This document shows, piece by piece, positions 50,218 to 62,494 of a stretch of DNA of 64,000 nucleotides. Each line of letters opens with the position of its first letter. The first letter of the stretch is position 1. Source of the DNA: Liquidambar formosana (Eukaryota; Streptophyta; Magnoliopsida; Saxifragales; Altingiaceae). Under the pieces are notes generated by a model. The model was not told where the DNA came from. It was given only the letters and a program-made list of their open reading frames with translations, and made no database searches. The translations under genes were made by a program, and so were the position numbers. The DNA is taken from positions 39,150,790-39,214,789 of the forward strand of contig CM077826.1 in NCBI GenBank assembly GCA_039720395.1, given 5' to 3'.

Positions 50218-52501
50218 ATGGCATCACTTACCCCAGGAGTACTATTAAAGCTTCTTCAGGGAATAAATTCCAATGTAAAGGTTCGTGGAGAATATCGATC
50301 CATCCTTCTACAAGTGATAAGCATTGTCCCTGCCTTGACTGGATCAGAGCTGTGGCCAAACCATGGTTTTTTCATAAAAGTCTCTGACTCTTCACACTCA
50401 ACCTATGTCTCACTATCAAAGGAAGACAATGAGCTCATCTTAAACAATAAATTGCAGCTTGGCCAGTTCTTCTATGTGGATAGAATGGAATCTGGAACGC
50501 CAGTTCCTATTCTAGTTGGAGTGAGACCGGTTCCAGGACGGAATCCATTTGTGGGGAACCCAAAGGATTTGATGCAAATGTTAGTTCCATCTGAGGGCCC
50601 AGTCATGGTTGATCTTGAAGGAATCACTAATGTGAAATCAAGTGAGTTACCAGAGTCGAAAGAGGAGCGACAGAAAATTGTTATCAAAGAGGAGAAGGTG
50701 GTTGTTGCATCAAGGTACATGCAGGGTGTTTTGACATCAAATTCAAAATTAAATGGACTGGATTCAAACCCCGGTGGGAAGGGCAACGAGAATGAGAGTG
50801 GTGGATCAAGTAAGAAGTTGGGCTCCCAGAAGGGAAAACAGCAAGAGCTTAAAGGTCAGGTACGATTCTTGCCTAGTATACATTTTAACTGCAGAAAAAG
50901 TAGTTCTAGGACTTGGAAGTATTATCATATATCAAATCATAGTAGTTTTGTTGTTCAGAATTCTATAGTATGTTGAAAACCAATATAGTGACAATCATTG
51001 TACTAGAGCATTACAGACACGCCCAACAACGCCTTCCCGTAATCGCCCTGATGCACTAACAACAAAGCCAGAGGTTGCTGCACCTAACACCAAGGAGGCT
51101 TTGGCACCTTCAAAGAGTTCGGCTTCAAGACGGACAAGAAGTAAAGAGGAAAACATCAACTTGAATTGTTTGTCAAACAATAAAGATAAAATTAACTCCA
51201 CTGAGGCAATGTCCTGGGCCTCTCTGCCTCCCAACCTTTTGAAGCCTGGAAAGGTACAATTTCCTTTTTCCTCCACTTCTTTTAAAAGTCAGTTATATGG
51301 TTACTGTTTTATCAAACTGGATTATCCAAGGGACTTCTATACATAGCCCAATAGTTTTCACTAAAGAGACATGGCGTTGATTTGATTTAATTTGTGTCGA
51401 AAAAAATGGATGACTCGCTAATCAAATCCATGTTGATGCTAGAAATTCATATCCTTTTGTTTTTTGGTGGGGCATTCGACAACCCAAACGTCTTTATTTG
51501 ATTCTTCTTTTTCATCTTTTTATTATCATTTCTCAAGGGAATGCTTAGAAGGAGAAATTTAGCTTCTTTGGTTGCAGCAGAAGCTCAAAAAGAAGCGTCT
51601 ACAGCTGCAGCTCTTGTCAAATGTCTTGGGTACGTAAGTATCATCTTAATTTGGAATAAAACTATTCTCACTTTTTTTTTTTTTTTCTTTTTTTGGGGGG
51701 GGGGGGGTGGGGTAAGAGGAGTGAAACTATTCTATATTGCCATCATTTTTTTTCATTTTTTTTTATTTTTTTTTTATAACAACATCAACTTGACACTCTA
51801 CGTACGCTTCCCATAAATAGAAATGAATTCAAATTATTATTGTATAATTCTTTAGGCTTGCGCTTACTTCCATCTGTTCTTCCAGTATGTTTGCTGATCT
51901 CCGCTCATCAGCCTCACTGGAGAATCTCCATCTTTCTCTCTCCAAGTTCTTTACGCTACACAAGCTCATTGAACAACCAAATGTTACAATCCCATCGAAG
52001 GATAGATCACTTCATCATTCTACTAACTTGTCTCCTCCAGACAAAGACAAATCTAACAGAAAGACTAGCCTAGTTCATGGTAGAAGTGCATTGAAGTCTC
52101 CAAAGCCTGCGGTACTAGAGCTGAGTGGGACTGAGAAAGTAGAATGGGCAAAAGGGGATGGTGCAAAAGAGAGCAAAGAACTGAGAGAGATTCTCTTAAA
52201 TGAAACACAATCTTGGTTTTTGAAATTCTTGGAGGGAGCATTGGATGCCGGATTTCATGTGGGTACTCAAGAGAAGAAAGGCAAGGAGGGTGTTGGGCGG
52301 CGAATGGAACCAGACAACCATCTTGCTGTCATGTTATCACAGCTTAAGCATGCAAATGAATGGTTGGATAAACTAAGAAGCAGTTTGAGCTCAGAAAATG
52401 AAGGGTTAGTGGAGACCGTTGATCGGTTGAAGCAAAAACTTTATGCCTGTTTGCTTGTTCATGTGGACTCTGCTGCATCAGCTCTAGAAAACCGATCCTG
52501 A
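50218..52501 (+). CDS. DUF936-family protein
   Basis: Four exons: 50218-50859, 51017-51253, 51538-51629 and 51886-52501. They have GT..AG borders and an open joined frame of about 528 residues ending TGA. The first ~120 residues ([14 protein letters not shown]..., [46 protein letters not shown]) are the hallmark of the plant DUF936 family. The middle is Ser/Lys-rich and probably disordered. The C-terminal ~240 residues ([34 protein letters not shown]) are the conserved helical tail of the same family. The molecular function is not established, and nothing in the sequence suggests catalysis. The start context gaATGGCA is good and the N-terminus fits the family. Confidence 0.9.
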
Positions 52502-52684
52502 TCGTACTTGATTAGGTGGAAGAGGATGGTTTCTGAATTTTGTTCTTCCTGTGATGTTTATGAATAACTTATACTATTTAAGGTGCTTGATTGCAATGTA
52601 AACATAACTTGAGCCAAACAAGGTTATCATGAGTTTGGCAAACCATATTTATAATTCAAATTATGTAGAAATTATTTGTGTATA

Positions 52685-52762
52685 AAAGAATCATAAGGCC
52701 AAGGTCCACTTCAATAAAAAGGTGCGGTTTTGCTTAAGTGGACCTTGGCCTTATGATTCTTT
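52685..52762. repeat. Perfect 27-bp inverted repeat (hairpin), 24-base loop
   Basis: Arms 52685-52711 and 52736-52762 are exact reverse complements (left arm contains taaggccaaggtccact). The hairpin begins about 180 bases after the DUF936 stop, possibly within or just past its 3' UTR. The loop and the right flank also share a direct repeat (gtgcggttttgcttaag / gtgtggtcttgcttaag). Confidence 0.9.
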
Positions 52763-54935
52763 GGTGTGGTCTTGCTTAAGTTTCCACGAGTATTCCTGCT
52801 CTAATGTTATTATATTCTGTTCAAGGAAAGAGCACATTGTTACTCTCCTATAGGTTGGTGCCTTCTGTCCACTCTCTTGTCCATCTAAATGTAGCACCCA
52901 ACTGGAAGATACAGATGGCCAGTCAAGCTAACTGATTGGAGGGTTCGATGGTGAGCAGGCCAGCTACCTAATATTCTCTTTGAACAGCCACCGGCTTTGG
53001 CCAGCCATCTAATCCTCTCTTTCCCCAACCTATTTAGCACTAAGTGAACGATATGTAGAGAACAAGGTTCAAGTGAGTGGCGTAAATAGTGTAATACAAT
53101 GATAATTCATTCACCTCAATCATAAATCCTCAAGATACACATCATTTGAAGATACAAGTTACAACACTAATAACAATAGGAAACTAACCTGTCTTACTGG
53201 TAGAGATTGCGCGATCTTTCTAATGCTTGTGCTAGTAAGGGAGAGAGTCCAAGCTGGAGAGCAAGAGCACATGCAAAATTCTCAGACCCTGGCCTCATGC
53301 CGATAGATCTAGCATGTGCCCTGCTTCTCCAGCATGGCTCACCCACTCCCCGTCTCCCCTTAATTCCCAGTGGGCAGTTTTTCTGATCAAATACATGGGT
53401 TGAACATCTCAACATTTAGTCTTATATCAGCTAGCTCAATGAATTTAAAACAATTAAGAACATTGTTAATTAAAGGAATGCAGGTGCGACAGTGTGAATT
53501 CTATATGGAACAAAACCTACTTATATGATTCTATCTGATAGTATTACTAATCAGCTGATGGATTCCCTCCAATGAGATCGGCGAGCATCCTGTTGGTGGT
53601 GGGTGGTTGATCTTGTGCCTTGTGGGTTTGGTTATAAAATTAAAATGTATATTCTGTTATTTAAGCAAATCCAAAGTGTGTGTTGAACCAAACATATTTT
53701 GGTTTAGTGACTGTTGAAGTTTGGCTGCCAAAAAGAGGAACGAGGTGTGCCAGATCCCAACACAAAGTATTCCCTCCAAGCCATGACAGACCACCCACCC
53801 ATAATGACCCCAAGAACCCCTTATCAAAGTTTTAATGATCTAATGAAGTTAAAAATCAAACAATAGTATGATTGGAGAATCCTTATCGTTGCTTTCCAAA
53901 AACGATCTGATTGTGAGTGGTTTCAGTCCTTAGTTTAGACTTTACGGTATATTTCTTTAATGAAATCTTTCCGTCATGTCTTCAGATGACATCTGAAAGT
54001 ATTTTCAAGTGCATTTGTGCACCTGTGTGACAGAATTTGAAAGCATATCCGAGAGGCAGCTATTTTATGCGATGCATAGGATTAAAAATAAATAAATAAA
54101 TATGAAAAAAATGGATTTGCACCTTCAAATGCTAAATAACATGATTTCAATTTGAAAGAAAATGTCCAAATCACATCATTCCTACATTCTAAATACTATG
54201 CTAGAGCCGTGTATATGAAGTTCGATCTTGGATCATCATCAGTTCTGGTACAAGCCAAGAGAACACATAAAATATTATAACATAGTTGCATTATCAACTG
54301 TTCTTTATTCTAAATGGACTGGGTTGGAGAGCCAGAATGGACCTAACAGTTGGCCCCTTTTCTAGCTCGTTGAACGAACATTGTTTCTACAAATATCTTG
54401 CACCAACTAGAAAATGCACAGTTAAGTTTCTCATAATAGATATATATATACATATTCATTTTCCAATCAATACACCATATACAGTTTGTGCAGTCTTCTT
54501 CCCCTACCTATGCCCAATATAGGTTGAGTAATGAATAACATTGTTAACTGCAGAGAGGGCTGAATAACATTGTTAGCTGCACAGAGGGCAGACACTAGCA
54601 AGTTAAAATGAAGAACAATAATTATTCTGTGCTATTGTACTTCTCTTGAACCATCACCTTCCAGTCAGAGAACCTACTAATCCCTCCTCATAAACCACAT
54701 AGAGGCAAGCAATCTGGGAAAATTGTTCAATTCATTTCCCAAAAGAACTCAGATGGAATTCCTTCATCATAAGAAAACTGGACAGCATACAACAAATACT
54801 AAATATATATTAGACATGGTTGAAACTTACATGTAATTGTCCTTTCAACACTTGATTGCTCCACAACGAAACATGGAAGAGCTAAGCACCATTTATACAA
54901 TCACTACAAACGGTTCCAAGCAAATACAAAGGTCA
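52763..54935. other. Intergenic, convergent gene ends
   Basis: Lies between the 3' end of the DUF936 gene (+) and the 3' end of the ALKBH gene (-). A 73-codon minus-strand ORF at 53194-53415 resembles no family recognised here. No RNA gene or mobile element was identified. Confidence 0.55.
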
Positions 54936-56350
54936 TCAATACTCTCGAAAAGTCAGATTCAGACGGCCGGGACGGAGATTTGTTTCCTCCAACAAGGCCT
55001 TGGGGGCAGTGTTTAGGTGAATAGCAGATACCCCATGAAAAATATGTCTAGATTTCCCACCAAATATTAAAACATCTCCCGATTCCAGTACAATCTTATC
55101 CAGCTTGTCAGCATCCTTCTGATCACCAAATAAAAATTCTGCTGAGTCCCCAATGGAGAAGGAGACCACAGGTAATCCCCTCATAAGACTTCCTCGACTT
55201 TCATCTCGATCCTGCATTGGGGGGCAAAGTCAAGACACGTCAAGAATGTTCTTCAGATGAAAATTCATGGTCAAGTCCAAAAGTTAAAAAGTATTCTTCA
55301 TAAACTTAAGCAGATTAAACCTAGATATACCAAAAACACAAGCAATGATACGTACATCGGTATCTAATGCAATATCTAAAAAATATAAATATTTTTGCAA
55401 CCCATTTCACTGTAATCAATTCCTTGAAGAAATGTAAATTATCCAATATATAGTAGTCACACACAAAAACTACCCTTATACTGTAAATGATTGGGAACAT
55501 TATTTATACTTCTAACTTTAAATCAGAATCCATTAAAATTTTATGATCATTATTTGCTACTGATATTCATTCATGAATCACATCAAGCAAGCACTTGATT
55601 TGGTTTAGTTGAAAAGTATACACCACCAAGGGCATGACTGGGGAAAATCTAACAATGAAGCAGAAGTACTAATCTCCTTTTCTTTTTCTTTTTTTTATTT
55701 TATAATTATAATATATAAGGAGGTTCTGAGATGCTTACACATTTGACTAATTCCCCTTAACACATGCAGTCCCACGGACCTCTTGCTTGGCAAGAGGCCC
55801 TGGACCACTCGGTCAACCACTCAGGGTTGAAGCAGAAGTACTAATCACAGAACCTAATAAAGATCTAAAATTAACAGTTCAAATCTAAATTTGCAAAGAG
55901 AAAATATAAATGGTGGTTCCAAATTTACATGGTACAAAAGCCCTTTCAGACACAAATTGACGAACGGAGTAATGGACCAATACACACATATCTACTCAAA
56001 ACAAGCAGCAAAGTCACATGTAGTAGTAAATATGATGTCAGCTAATGACTCGGATAACTCAAGCCATTTCAAAACCTGAAATTGACATGACTCGGAAACT
56101 TGCCCACATAGACTGGCCCAATCAGGGCTAAGGAAAAAACGCCGAATTTATTTGAAAACACTTCTAGCTTTAATTTTTTTTAGTATATAATCATTATATT
56201 GTAAGAAGAAAAGAATTCTACTACCAACCAATTTAATGTTAAACCTGTTCTGAATGCAACACAGAGGATTCATATCATATGATTTGATTCCCCTCCCACC
56301 CACAATCACCCCCACACACACCCAACAACAAACACCACCCCCAACCAAAC

Positions 56351-56381
<31 letters not shown>

Positions 56382-57181
56382 AAAATCCCACACAGAGCTT
56401 TACAAATATAACTCCTCCGATAACATGGACAAGAATTCGTCGTCACAAACCTGATGGAGACCAAGTCGCCCAGTTGCAGCGTAAAAGTTGACAATACAGA
56501 TATCTGGTGACATACTGGGAAGTATGTCTTCAACATTGCTTGCTTTGATATTTTTTCTTACAACAGCATGGGAATCTTGGATTGCTTTTTCAACAAACTG
56601 ATTAAATTCATCCGGTATAATGGGTGGTTTAGCACCATCAATTGGACGATATTCTCCATATTCACTCTTCTCAGGATCCCAATTTTTACCAAGGCACATC
56701 ATCTTCAAATGTAGTTTTGCCCCATCACGGTAACCAGGTTGATAAAAACCTCCAGAACCCAGGCCACGATCTCGGCATATCTTTACTATTTTGACCTATA
56801 AGCATATTAAAAAGGATGTCAAAGATATGAATATCAAAAATAGCCAATTCATGTAATACATTTTCTAGCATCTTTTTTTTTTTCCTGATTGGATTTTTTT
56901 TTTTAAAAAGGTATGTTAACTAGTCAACCCGGGACTAGAAAAGAAAGAAATGTTTGGAGCTGTAAGGTCCCACAACAGCCAGCCAAGGTTGGCCTTAAGA
57001 ATGAATAAAGTTCCACCTCTCCTTCAAGAGGTAGGGCCCTTTGGAGATTGAGTGTGGGTTAACTTTATGTGCTCTTGGGCTCATTTTGGGCTATGTCATG
57101 TATGTGGGCTTCCTTGTTGTGAACGCACACACGTGTGTGTTATCTATGTGTGTCCACAAGGAGGAGAAAAAGAAAGGAAAA

Positions 57182-57213
<32 letters not shown>

Positions 57214-60110
57214 GGATGGTACACCGACCACTGAGAGGTAGCACCGACCACTGAGAGGTAGCATACCAACAGCTTCAATAAATAACAACATCTAAGGAGG
57301 ACCGACACACAACATGGGTACGACACGACACCAACATGGTAAATCCTAATGACCCGAACAGGTAGCCCAGTTGGTATGGGGCTTGCTTGGGATGAGCCAT
57401 AAACTCAGGCATCCTGGGTTCGATTCCTCCTGGTGTTGTTGCCCGAGCCTAGTTGATAATTGTGGTTTGCAGATGATTTCAGTTTTTCGTGGTTTAACCC
57501 CAATTCCACGGTTGTCAGCGGGGTGGAGTTGGGGGTTCCACATCATCGGGGAAAAAAAAAATGGTAAATCCTAATAGTTGATAGTTTCATTATGCATATA
57601 CCAAAAATAAATAATTAAATTTTAAAAAAAAATAATGGAGACATAAAAAGACATAATTACATAAGCAGCAAACAAGACATCCATAGCTCCATAAGTCTTT
57701 TTTCTTTTTTTCTTTCTTTTTTGGATAAGTGCTCCATAAGTCATAATGAGTTATAACAATGGTATTTAACTTCAAGCATAATTCCATTTTCCGTACACAA
57801 CATCAAAATCAAATTCATCATCAATTGTCTAAGACCAACAATCAAAAGACACAAAAAGACTTCCCCGACATGTTGTAGGCATCCCCCATGTGCCGACTGA
57901 GTGTCAGAGCTGTGTCTTGACATGCCGTGTCAGGCAAAAACAAAAAAACTTATGAACACTGCCCAGACGTGTTCGGACACTGCATTTCCAAGTTTTTTGG
58001 AGTGTCGGTGCTTCTTAGAAGTCTAGAACAATACTAAAAGACCTAAAAGGTAACAGGATTTAAACCCCACAATCAACCCAACATGCCCTTTAAGGAGGAG
58101 AAATATTTACCACTGCTTTAAGATGAGGAAGACATTTGACAAAATAATCTGTAACTGTCACAACTAACAAAACATCTATTGACACAAGATTAGAGGAATT
58201 CTAACAGCAATGTTCCTCTGTGTTTTTTTTTTTTCTTTTTTTTTTTTTTGATGAAGTCAATGTTCCTCTGTGTTTCAGTGAATAGTTCTGTAGTTTCAGC
58301 TCATAGTTAACTTCTGTAACACACAAACTTATTTGTATACATCAGTAAGAAAAATCTTGACTTGCACTTCTAACTTTCTAATAATTAAAGGAGAATTGAA
58401 TAATAATGTCTGAAAAAAAAAAAGAAAAAAAAAGAGATAGCATAAAAGAGCACCTGATCAGCACAGGAAAGGTAACTTCTCAGAAGTACCATCCCTGGCC
58501 TCAGTATACTTCCCTTTTGGCCTTCCATAGAACGCTTGCTTTCGTTTCTCTTTTCTCTATTTTTAACAAGTAAAGAAGGTTTTAGCGAGAAAGTAGTTCC
58601 ACTTTTCGCCAAGCAGATATCGAAGGGAGCATCCATGGCCGAGTTTCTGTTGCCTGCTGGATCCCCAGAAGAAGCTTGCTCATCCTGAGGTCCATTGTTC
58701 TGAGAAGGCCCGTCATTAATACCAAAATTGGGGGAAGGTTGAGACTCATCCTGAAGACAACTAATATGTACCTTGCATGACAGTTCAAGATGTAACATTA
58801 TATTATTCCCTGCCCCCTCACCAGGGGTCTGCCCAATCTGAATTCTCCCTTCATCCAAACGGCTGTCCTTAGGACCAGACTGAGCAGACAATGAATGAAA
58901 ATCTTTCTCATAAGCAGAATCTGAACCGAAGGAGGAGTCCGGTTGTTTTGAACTACTGCCCACTGCCTCTGGTGAATTTTGTCCCTGCTGAAGGTTTCCT
59001 ACACGGGCAGCTTTGTCTGTTCCACCTAGTGTAGGCCAATCCTGCCGGTTTGCATAACCTAACGAGGGTTCATGCTCAGGTTTCTTTGAAATACTACCCA
59101 CTGACTTCCACTCTGACGATTGCCTTCTGCCATGGGAATTTCCATCCTTACTACCAAAAGGATCATCATTATTAGAAGACCCATCAGGTCCACTCTGTAT
59201 TTTATAAAATAAAAATAAAAATTAAAATAACAATGTCAACGAAAACCTCAGACTGATATATGAGATCCAGCAAGATAAGTAACAAGAAAAATAAATAAAA
59301 TAACAAACTCAGACATCAAAATCAGTAGATATGGGGATTCTCTTTCTATCACATTTTTATCTAGCACCAAAGTGATTTTTAATCATGAAATATGATTCCA
59401 TGCCACTAAACTTGACAAGGAATTAAATTGTGAATCAACCATTTCCATTTGAACAAAAAGGCGGTTCCCATTGTTGGTCATGCTAAGAGGGGGTCCTAGG
59501 AGGGGTGAGCTGAAGATGGGATCAATCTTCATTTTTCAAATACGAAGTGGCCTGCGCCTTCGCCCTTGGTATCCTGAGACTTTTACCATTGGCCCCCATT
59601 TCTTTGTAAACTATATTTGCTACGAAATGACAGCCTGCTAATTCATTCAAGTTACAACCTGATTAGAAGTTTTTGTCTCTTCTTATCCAATGGCCCTTGG
59701 AAAGTGAATTGCTGAATCATGGTTTACAATTAATTTAAAAAATAAAATAAAATCCATCACGGCATCACTATAGATGGGCGGCGATGCATAAATGGCCACA
59801 TACCATCGTATATGACTGTGAAAACATAAAATGGTAGCATATAATGGCATTCAAAAACCCATCCTATACCATCAGTTGTTGTAAAGCTAACAATTTTCGT
59901 AAAAAATATCTCTCAAATTCCAAGCTTCATAATTGGGAAAGGGCAGAGTGAAAAAACAAGAAAGCAACAAGGGATGGGGGTTAAGTAACAATATAAACCT
60001 TTTTTACTTACAGGGGCGTGGCGATGGGATGATCTGCCACCGGAACGTGAAGATCGTCCTCTGGGAGGAGCGGAAAAAGTGCCAAGGTTTCGACCACGGC
60101 CGCGATTCAT
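54936..60110 (-). CDS. AlkB-type 2-oxoglutarate/Fe(II) dioxygenase, ALKBH1-like plant subfamily
   Basis: Four exons on the minus strand, 60012-60110, 58454-59194, 56451-56795 and 54936-55211, all in phase 0, give 486 residues. The N-terminus is Arg/Gly-rich (MNRGRGRN...), followed by a ~240-residue Ser/Asn-rich, probably disordered region. The catalytic domain fills exons 3-4: iron ligands His394 and Asp396 (HQD, split by the last intron) and His454 (FHGV), then R-x5-R (Arg478, Arg484; RLNLTFR), which binds 2-oxoglutarate in AlkB enzymes. The sequence MSPDICIVNFY...GRLGLHQD is typical of plant ALKBH1-type proteins, which demethylate nucleic acids; the exact substrate is not readable here. All metal and cosubstrate residues are present, so it is probably active. 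The start is the first ATG; the open frame extends upstream without another ATG. Introns 2 and 3 carry SINEs. Confidence 0.92.
55675..55827 (-). mobile_element. tRNA-derived SINE in the ALKBH intron 3
   Basis: Flanked by exact 19-bp copies of tgaagcagaagtactaatc (55656-55674 and 55828-55846). On the minus strand it starts accctgagtggttgaccgag with a box A-like tgaccgagtggtcc, and ends in an A-rich tail (T-rich on plus). Short for a SINE (153 bp). Same orientation as the host gene. Confidence 0.85.
56350..56371. repeat. 22-base poly(C) followed by poly(A), ALKBH intron 3
   Basis: C run 56350-56371 directly followed by 13 A, just outside the exon starting at 56451. On the transcribed (minus) strand this is a G run in the pre-mRNA, about 80 bases downstream of the exon 3 donor. 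Confidence 0.9.
57188..57215. repeat. 28-base poly(G) tract, ALKBH intron 2
   Basis: Uninterrupted G run after aaaaaagag. Longest G homopolymer in the window. Confidence 0.9.
57351..57560 (+). mobile_element. Intact tRNA-derived SINE in the ALKBH intron 2, opposite to the gene
   Basis: The 5' end carries a clear polymerase III promoter: box A tagcccagttggt (about 57362) and box B gggttcgattcc (about 57416), spaced as in a tRNA. The body ends in a poly(A) tail. An exact 15-bp duplication, atggtaaatcctaat, flanks it (57336-57350 and 57561-57575). The exact TSD and clean boxes point to a fairly young insertion. Its box sequences differ from those of the other SINEs here, so it is a separate family. 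Confidence 0.93.
57698..57730 (-). mobile_element. Micro-insertion: T-rich run plus ggataagt, exact 12-bp TSD
   Basis: A 33-bp T/C run ending ggataagt lies between exact copies of gctccataagtc (57686-57697 and 57731-57742). Confidence 0.65.
58226..58257 (-). mobile_element. Micro-insertion: poly(T) plus gatgaagt, exact TSD
   Basis: A T run ending gatgaagt is bounded by copies of caatgttcctctgtgttt (58208-58225 and 58258-58275). The tip gatgaagt is identical to the 3' end of the LINE pieces at about 30010 and 30510, so this looks like a LINE copy truncated to its last eight bases plus tail. Confidence 0.7.
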
Positions 60111-62126
60111 CCTCCTTAGACGATACAATGGGCGAGCAAGTGTAAGTGCAGTGACAGCAAGGGTTACAAATTCAATCTGGAGGGAATGCTTCTTCGGAAG
60201 GGTCAGGTATGATTCAGAGACTTACTGGGGAGGCAAACACTACACGCCACAACTTTACCAAATTGGGCTATAAGGAGCGCTTCAGTTCCAAGTAACATGC
60301 TGCGACGATGGCCATTTGGCTTCCCCGTAAAACTTAACGACTTTCTTTAGACCCAATTAGGTGTTTTGCTCGCGTAGGTTTCACGAGTTACGCTTTTCCG
60401 AGATTAAATATGAGTTAATTTTATTAACCTTTTATCGTTTACGTGCCTTCCCTCATTTCTATTTCGTTTTTAGACAAACAAAGATCTTAGGAAGAATTTT
60501 AGATTAATCAGGCTACGATGAAGAATGTTACTAACTTTCTAGCAAATGACTACTAACTTAACTAACAATGACTATTAACTATAATTATTTTCTGTAAGCT
60601 GACCAATCTAAAATTCCCCCCAGTTTCTAAATATCCTTTTTATCAACAACAATAATAACAAAAAAAGATCCACTTAATTGATAAATTTTGGAAAAACAAC
60701 TAATTCTTATAAAAAAATTTATATTTTTTTATAAAACCTTAAAATAAAATAAAATAAAATACGTCTTAAGATGTCAATAGTCACCCCTATTCCTTATTAT
60801 GTGTTTTAAAATAATAATAATAATAATAAAGTTCATGGACTTATGGCTCATCACGCATCTTTTGGATTTGTGTATTTTATATTTTTCATAAAATCTTAAA
60901 AGTTTTTTTTTTTTTTAAATGTCTTGGGATGTCAATGGGTCCTTTTCCTTATTGTGTGTTTTAAAATAATAATAATAATAATAAAAATAAAAAGTTCATG
61001 GACTTATGGTTCATCACACGTTGAACCACCCCCCCCCCCCCCGCGCTCCCTTTTTTAGCGCCACATGATAGGAGAACCACATAAGATTTGGACCTAGAGA
61101 TACACATATTTGATATGTTAATTGATGAATTTGTTCGTTAATGGTTTAACAAAATATAATTCTCCTATCATACATGAACTATTAAATCAGATTCAAAGTG
61201 GATATGAATCAAGATATGATTGATTAACAAGTTCAAGTTTGCCAGACTACTTTACTAGAACATGTATAAGTCCACTGCGTTCACCTTTATACATCAAACC
61301 TGCTAATAATGTATCCCATTTAATGTATCTTGTCCCAAAAAAATTTGACTCATTTAACCATTGGATTGAAACTCTTTCTTTCCTTTTTCTTTTTTTCATT
61401 GGTGAAACATTAACAAAATTTTCACCACCAATCAATAACTTGGTTTAGATCGAATTAATTGAATAGCTAAGACACTAAGTTCATTCAATAGAGCTAATTT
61501 TTATGAAGATATGATGTATATTGTAGGACTTGTTTGGATAATATTTCATGATGATGTGACCCAAGGGCTTGTTTGGGAAGTTCAAAAACTAGATCAGATA
61601 CGGTCTATTCCCTAATTGTTATATGTTTTTTATATAAACCAACTCATATTTCGTTTGGGGGAAAAAATGTGTTTATGCCTTATTTTTAGTAGAAAACTAA
61701 ACAAATTAATAGGAAAAAGAAATTTATTAGAAAATGAGAAATCAAAACTAACCTGAATTTATCTTTAACTGACTAGATTTTCAGATTTACCAAATAACCC
61801 TCACTTATATAAATGAGACATGATTGAGGAGGCAGAAGATCTCGTTATCAATTAATGATTAGAATAAACACAAGATGGGTCATCTTTCTAAATACCAAAA
61901 TGTCGTCTTATATATTTTATGCAAAATTTGACCCTTTAAGATCGAATAATGTGTTTCGTAATCTTCATTGTTTTTATTTCTAAAAATGGCACATCCAAAA
62001 AAATGATTTTCCAGTTGCAAACCAAACGGGAAATGTCGTCTTACTAATATAATTCTTGATAACAGTAGATTTAATAACAATGCCTAGAGTGGACGTCAAA
62101 AACTATATAAAGTTATATATATATAT

Positions 62127-62494
62127 GAGCTAGGATAACATATACAATTTTTTATACAAATTCTTACACAAATTTTTAGATAATCTATCTCTGATTCATA
62201 TTTTGTGAAATCCACCATTAGATTAAATAGTCTTTCCACACAAGTCATGCACGCAAAAAATCAAATGAATCCAAAACTTGTTGCTATTCAATGTAAATAC
62301 TCGGTTTTTTTTAATTACTAAAAATCTCATGTTTATGAATGAAGTGATTCTTAATTTGGATCAATTTGATTTTTTTTTTTTTTTTTTTTTTTTGTACATA
62401 ACCTATATGAGAAGACTATCTAATCCAACGATGGGTTTCACAAAATATGAATTAAAACCTGTGTAAGAAATTATGTATATTGATCTTAACCCTG
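62127..62494. mobile_element. MITE with ~100-bp terminal inverted repeats, Mutator-like
   Basis: The left arm (gagctaggataacatatac... to ...gattaaatagtc, about 62127-62232) is mirrored by the right arm (gactatctaatcc... to ...taaccctg, about 62413-62494). The inner halves match well (attcatattttgtgaaa). Nine-bp AT-rich flanks tatatatat on both sides fit a Mutator-type duplication, though the flank is simple sequence. The centre has a long T run and no coding frame. Confidence 0.75.

Noticed and set aside
53194..53415. 73-codon minus-strand ORF with Cys- and Arg-rich protein
   Set aside because: No recognised domain, no splice context, isolated between convergent gene ends; length is within chance expectation.
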